From an uncultured Prevotellaceae bacterium (GTDB lineage Bacteria > Bacteroidota > Bacteroidia > Bacteroidales > Bacteroidaceae): a stretch of 64,000 nt of DNA. The first letter of the stretch is position 1, and every line of letters begins with the position of its first letter. The DNA lies in the NCBI GenBank assembly GCA_902767775.1, contig CACXIP010000022.1:1-64000 (forward strand), in the 5' to 3' direction. Of the stretch, positions 61,335 through 64,000 are shown piece by piece. Below the pieces are notes generated by a model that saw only the letters and a list, made by a program, of their open reading frames with translations, did not search any database and had not been told where the DNA came from. A program made the position numbers and the translations under genes.

Positions 61335-61364
61335 TAAAAAAAGGCAGGAAGTGAACTCCTGCCC
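61335..61364 (-). terminator. Terminator of PepSY-like gene 3
   Basis: GGCAGGA (61343-61349) pairs with TCCTGCC (61357-61363), with a T7 tail on the minus strand. Confidence 0.85.
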
Positions 61365-61391
61365 TTTCTCAATGTTTATTGTTCTGTTGTC

Positions 61392-61667
61392 TTAGTCATC
61401 AAAATCGGTAAGCATACCGTTGCCGTCAAACTCCAGTTCGAAGCCGTCACTCATGCCCACCTTATATGTGGTCTTGATGATTTCGTTCTTTTTCTTAGCG
61501 TAAGCGATGTTGCTGTTGGGATAGTTGTTTTGCACATATGTCTTGACTGCTGTGGGCAGATCTTCTACAGGAATCATGCGATCTTCGTCAAGTACTTCAA
61601 TGGTGATAGCCATAGCGGCGATAATCAGACCAACAATTGATGCGAGGATAATTTTTGACTTTTTCAT
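61392..61667 (-). CDS. PepSY-like (DUF2874) small exported protein, paralogue 3
   Basis: 91-aa protein, MKKSKIILASIVGLIIAAMA, then DLPTAVKTYVQNNYPNSNIA, NEIIKTTYKVGMSDGFELEF and the ending LTDFDD. Highly similar to paralogue 2. Own promoter, operator and terminator; diverges from the lipoprotein gene at 61995. Confidence 0.85.
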   Translation of the reverse strand: MKKSKIILASIVGLIIAAMAITIEVLDEDRMIPVEDLPTAVKTYVQNNYPNSNIAYAKKKNEIIKTTYKVGMSDGFELEFDGNGMLTDFDD

Positions 61668-61752
61668 AATTGTAATTTTTGGGGAGTTATTTGTTATTTG
61701 ATTATTTTTTCTCTTTTGTCATTTGGAATGAGGTTCGTTCCTTTTGACAATG

Positions 61753-61760
61753 CAAAAATA
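61753..61760 (-). promoter_or_regulatory. Promoter -7 box, PepSY-like gene 3
   Basis: Minus-strand TATTTTTG, exactly 52 nt from the proximal operator box. Confidence 0.65.
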
Positions 61761-61812
61761 AGCAGAGTTTTACCTCCATTCCAAATCAATTCATCTTTTT
61801 CCGCTTGCTTTG

Positions 61813-61871
61813 TTGCGACAGCATACAGCATGTGCGACAAAGGGCAGGGTAGTATGATGAATCTGTCGCAA
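61813..61871 (-). promoter_or_regulatory. Three-box TGTCGCAA operator, PepSY-like gene 3
   Basis: TTGCGACA 61813-61820, GTGCGACA 61832-61839 and inverted TGTCGCAA 61864-61871; spacings 19 and 32 bp. Confidence 0.75.
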
Positions 61872-61943
61872 AACGGGGAATGAAGAATGAAAATAAACGC
61901 TGTAAGAAGAGTTAATTCAAAAAAATGGTGATAGAAGATGGGA

Positions 61944-61967
61944 TGTCGCAAAAAAAGACTATTTTTG
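61944..61967 (+). promoter_or_regulatory. Promoter of the lipoprotein gene with a single TGTCGCAA box
   Basis: TATTTTTG at 61960-61967, 27 nt before the ATG. A lone TGTCGCAA (61944-61951) lies only 8 nt upstream of it, unlike the 52-nt gap of the PepSY-like genes, so it may act negatively or be incidental. Confidence 0.5.
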
Positions 61968-61994
61968 CAAATGACTAATCAAACCGACTGAAAT

Positions 61995-62294
61995 ATGAAA
62001 AGCAAGTTGTTTTTTATCGCATGCGCCATCATGGCAGTGCTTGCCTTTGGTTCGTGTAAAAAAGTGGTGGATGTAGACGCGCTCTGCAAGAGCTTCACCA
62101 ATGAGGTGATAGACGAACAGAAGAGTTTGGGAAATGATTTGATCATCGACACCATTTTCCTCAACCAGACCACTGGTTACAACTACAAGGGTGAGCTCCG
62201 CGGGCATATCAACGATTCAACGGAGGTGGTCTACGACCTTGACGTGTCAGATGCGGGACAGGATTTCGATTTAGAGTGGAATCTGCGCAAATAA
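61995..62294 (+). CDS. Small lipoprotein
   Basis: 99-aa protein with lipobox LAFGSCKK (Cys about residue 20). The mature part is acidic, with no recognised domain (KSFTNEVIDEQKSLGNDLII, GELRGHINDSTEVVYDLDVS). It probably faces the periplasm or outer membrane. Followed 13 nt later by the DUF4112 gene. Confidence 0.7.
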   Translation: MKSKLFFIACAIMAVLAFGSCKKVVDVDALCKSFTNEVIDEQKSLGNDLIIDTIFLNQTTGYNYKGELRGHINDSTEVVYDLDVSDAGQDFDLEWNLRK

Positions 62295-62307
62295 CAGGAC
62301 ATAGGCA

Positions 62308-62781
62308 TTGGATGAAGAGAGAAAGGAGCGCCTGAAAACCTCACGCAGTTATCAACTGATGCAGAAGGTAGCGCTCTACATGGACCAATATTACCTTGAC
62401 GGTTTTGCCGGATTGGTGCCTGGTGGAGTGGGTGACATGGCCACGTCGCTCTTTGCTGTTGTCCATGTCTATTTCTGCATGTTCCGGTTACGCTCTATTC
62501 CCTTGACCCTCGCTGTTCTCAACAATGTTCTGCGTGACGTGCTGATGGGCATGCTTCCCTTCTTTGTTGGCAGTGTCATCGATTTCCTCAACAAGGCGCA
62601 TGCCAAGAACATGAAACTCATCGACGGATACATCAACGACGATCCCGTCATTGTCCAGCAGGTGCGCCGCAAGGCATGGTGGTCGGCCGCCACACTTGTT
62701 CTCTTCATAGCCGCTATTGTCGCCATGGCGTGGTTCTTGGTGTGGCTCGCCCAGAAATTGGGCACCGCGTTGTTCTCGTAA
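62308..62781 (+). CDS. DUF4112 membrane protein
   Basis: 157-aa protein. The family signature GLVPGGVGDMATSLFAV (about residues 36-52), VLNNVLRDVLMGMLPFFVGSVIDFLNKAHAKN (about 70-101) and a C-terminal membrane span match DUF4112. Function unknown. The start appears to be TTG 62308: a stop lies two codons upstream and the next in-frame ATG would cut 17 residues. The single ATG at 62312 is out of frame. Confidence 0.8.
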   Translation: MDEERKERLKTSRSYQLMQKVALYMDQYYLDGFAGLVPGGVGDMATSLFAVVHVYFCMFRLRSIPLTLAVLNNVLRDVLMGMLPFFVGSVIDFLNKAHAKNMKLIDGYINDDPVIVQQVRRKAWWSAATLVLFIAAIVAMAWFLVWLAQKLGTALFS

Positions 62782-62900
62782 TTCCGGCGACTGGCCACTC
62801 GCAATACTTTCAGGGCATTTCTGACTGGCTCATGTGAAAAGGAGTATTTTTTATATATAATGTGTAAATCTTAGAATAATCAACGTTTAATAATACAACT

Positions 62901-63293
62901 ATGAAAAGAATATCTATCATATTGATGGTTTTGTTTGCAGCGATTGCTGTGAATGCACAAAATAAAGGCTTCGTTTGTACAGGAAACAATGTCAATGTCA
63001 GAACTGGGCCTGGTAAAAACTTCGAAATCTATGACGTTGGAAATGGCCATAAGCGCCAGCTGTTTAAAGGTGATGTCGTAGCCAACTGCGGGAAGAAAAA
63101 GAATGGCTTCTGTTTGATTCAGGGACCATTGGAATGGGGAGGAGATGAGAGAGACGGTTGGGTGTCGGCGCAATATCTCCGTCCGGTAACCCTCTGCCCT
63201 GAATGCAATGGATATAAAGATGTCAATGTAGGTGAGATTGACATTGATTTGGCCACCTGCCCTAAATGCAATGGCAAGGGGTATGTCAAATGA
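62901..63293 (+). CDS. Secreted SH3b-domain protein with C-terminal CxxC zinc-ribbon repeats
   Basis: 130-aa protein, signal peptide ending AIAVNAQ. A bacterial SH3 domain (about 25-92; NNVNVRTGPGKNFEIYDVG then GWVSAQYL) that usually binds peptidoglycan or peptides. It is followed by two CxxCNG motifs (CPECNGYK and CPKCNGKGYVK), as in the DnaJ Cys-rich region, that could hold zinc. The pairing is unusual. Its stop overlaps the next gene by 4 nt. Confidence 0.78.
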   Translation: MKRISIILMVLFAAIAVNAQNKGFVCTGNNVNVRTGPGKNFEIYDVGNGHKRQLFKGDVVANCGKKKNGFCLIQGPLEWGGDERDGWVSAQYLRPVTLCPECNGYKDVNVGEIDIDLATCPKCNGKGYVK

Positions 63294-63742
63294 ACACCTC
63301 TGACATGGGCATCAAGAAGGCTTTCGATGCGGCTTTTATCCGCATGAGAGAAAAAAACTGGGAGAAAATCTATGTGGTGGTGGATATCCACGACACAATT
63401 CTCCGTGCATGCTATGATGACGAGGAGACCTACGACTATTTGCCATCAGCGAAGCAAGCCTTGCAAATGATGTCTCTGCGAAAGGACATTTGTCTTATTT
63501 TGTGGAGTTCAAGCCACCGTGATAAACTGATGGAATATACCAGGCATTTTCTTGACGATGGCATCAGGTTTGACTATATCAACGAGAATCCGGAGGTGGA
63601 CAACACCCGGTTGCAGAGCTTCGAGGAGAAATTGTATATGAACGTCGGACTTGACGACAAGTTCGGATTCGACGGAGAGACAGACTGGAAAATCATTTGC
63701 CAAGTGCTTGAGGAGTATCAGGAATCGGGGATGCGCCAGTAG
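63290..63742 (+). CDS. HAD-like phosphatase/hydrolase with altered first motif
   Basis: 150-aa cytoplasmic protein. It contains VVVDIHDTILRA (about residues 28-39), like HAD motif I DxDxT but with His in place of the second Asp, then LILWSSSHRDKLM (motif II Ser/Thr region), and the acidic GLDDKFGFDGETDWK (motif III/IV). Substrate unknown; the D-x-H change may alter acid/base catalysis. ATG 63290 overlaps the SH3b gene stop (ATGA), so the two are translationally coupled. Confidence 0.7.
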   Translation: MNTSDMGIKKAFDAAFIRMREKNWEKIYVVVDIHDTILRACYDDEETYDYLPSAKQALQMMSLRKDICLILWSSSHRDKLMEYTRHFLDDGIRFDYINENPEVDNTRLQSFEEKLYMNVGLDDKFGFDGETDWKIICQVLEEYQESGMRQ

Positions 63743-63894
63743 AGCATCTTATTATTTTTTAATTCAAGTTTCTCATATGCTCTACTTAACTTCTTATCTT
63801 CTATAACTACTTTCGACCTATAGTTTTTGCCATTGAAGGTAAAAACGCAGGAAAATCATGTCTTTTTTGTGTCAAGAAGGTGCTTTTGCGACAG
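63743..63894 (+). other. Non-coding stretch before the right-edge operator
   Basis: No gene, array or clear terminator seen; A/T-rich with a few short repeats. Confidence 0.5.
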
Positions 63895-64000
63895 CTATCC
63901 TATGGGTGGCATATTTTTGTCGCAAAAGGCGGCATATGTCGCATCAAATGAAAGGGAAAAAGATGAAAATAGTTGGATTGAGCGTAAATGGGGGCTATTT
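63895..64000 (+). promoter_or_regulatory. Fourth TGTCGCAA operator and truncated promoter at the window edge
   Basis: Inverted TTGCGACA 63895-63902, TGTCGCAA 63917-63924 and TGTCGCAT 63936-63943. The two direct boxes are 19 bp apart, as in the other copies; the inverted box is 10 bp (one helical turn) nearer. After exactly 52 nt, TATTT starts at 63996 and runs off the window, where the -7 box is expected. The 52-nt spacer shares GGAAAAAGATGAA, TTGGA and GTAAA with the spacer of PepSY-like gene 3. Confidence 0.7.

Overview
The window reads as chromosomal DNA of a Bacteroidales bacterium, most likely Prevotella or a close relative. Evidence: promoters of the Bacteroidetes type (TAnnTTTG about 20 bp after TTTG) and no consistent Shine-Dalgarno sites; secreted proteins ending in a Por/T9SS-like tail (Y-N/D-L-x-G-x-R ... 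G-I-Y-I-x-N-G-K-K); an ArgF' of the acetyl/succinylornithine type; and PL/GH-style secreted enzymes. No cultured species can be named from sequence alone.

Layout. 1-1540: an AT-rich island with a retron-type reverse transcriptase, a string of small hairpins just upstream (candidate msr/msd RNA) and hairpins plus direct repeats between it and the 3' end of a tRNA-Asn gene. 1829-3520: an S41 C-terminal processing protease. 3620-16297: a long co-directional block, rimP-nusA-infB, a SpoIIE-type phosphatase, sufBCD-sufS and rnhB, closed by a strong terminator. 16311-20657 (minus): a giant secreted protein followed by a mini protein. 21159-32005 (plus): GH43 enzyme, sugar-1-phosphate transferase, PfkB kinase, flavodiiron protein, acyltransferase, LOG protein, Lrp-type regulator, an amidotransferase-dipeptidase fusion and a glutaminyl-cyclase-like M28 lipoprotein. 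32161-41629 (minus): DUF4294 and Rid-family proteins, then a second secreted-protein operon (1503 aa, 937 aa with five chitobiase-C-like repeats, and an unannotated 43-aa mini protein). 41845-52839 (minus): an arginine/proline biosynthesis cluster under ArgR (argR, GNAT, argG, pspC, argC, argD, proC, XRE-cupin regulator, acyl-CoA ligase, proB, proA, argF'). 53216-64000: Bax-inhibitor protein, a secreted nuclease with a dockerin tail, a GH2 enzyme, three 91-aa PepSY-like paralogues, a PIG-L deacetylase, and small envelope proteins.

Two layers of structure are not explained by genes. First, most intergenic gaps of more than about 40 bp inside the operons carry short tandem arrays with 7-9 bp units, usually starting at or just after the stop codon: GTCCGACNN in the left half, TCCGGANNN in the right half, plus TCAAATC, ACTATGC, GGTGAGA and GATGAAG types. 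One GTCCGACNN array lies in frame inside infB. Second, the three PepSY-like genes share an upstream control region with invariant geometry: TTGCGACA, then two TGTCGCAA boxes 19 bp apart, then exactly 52 nt to the promoter -7 box. A fourth copy sits at the right edge of the window with the same 52-nt gap ending at a -7 box cut by the window end, so a fourth regulon member is predicted just outside.
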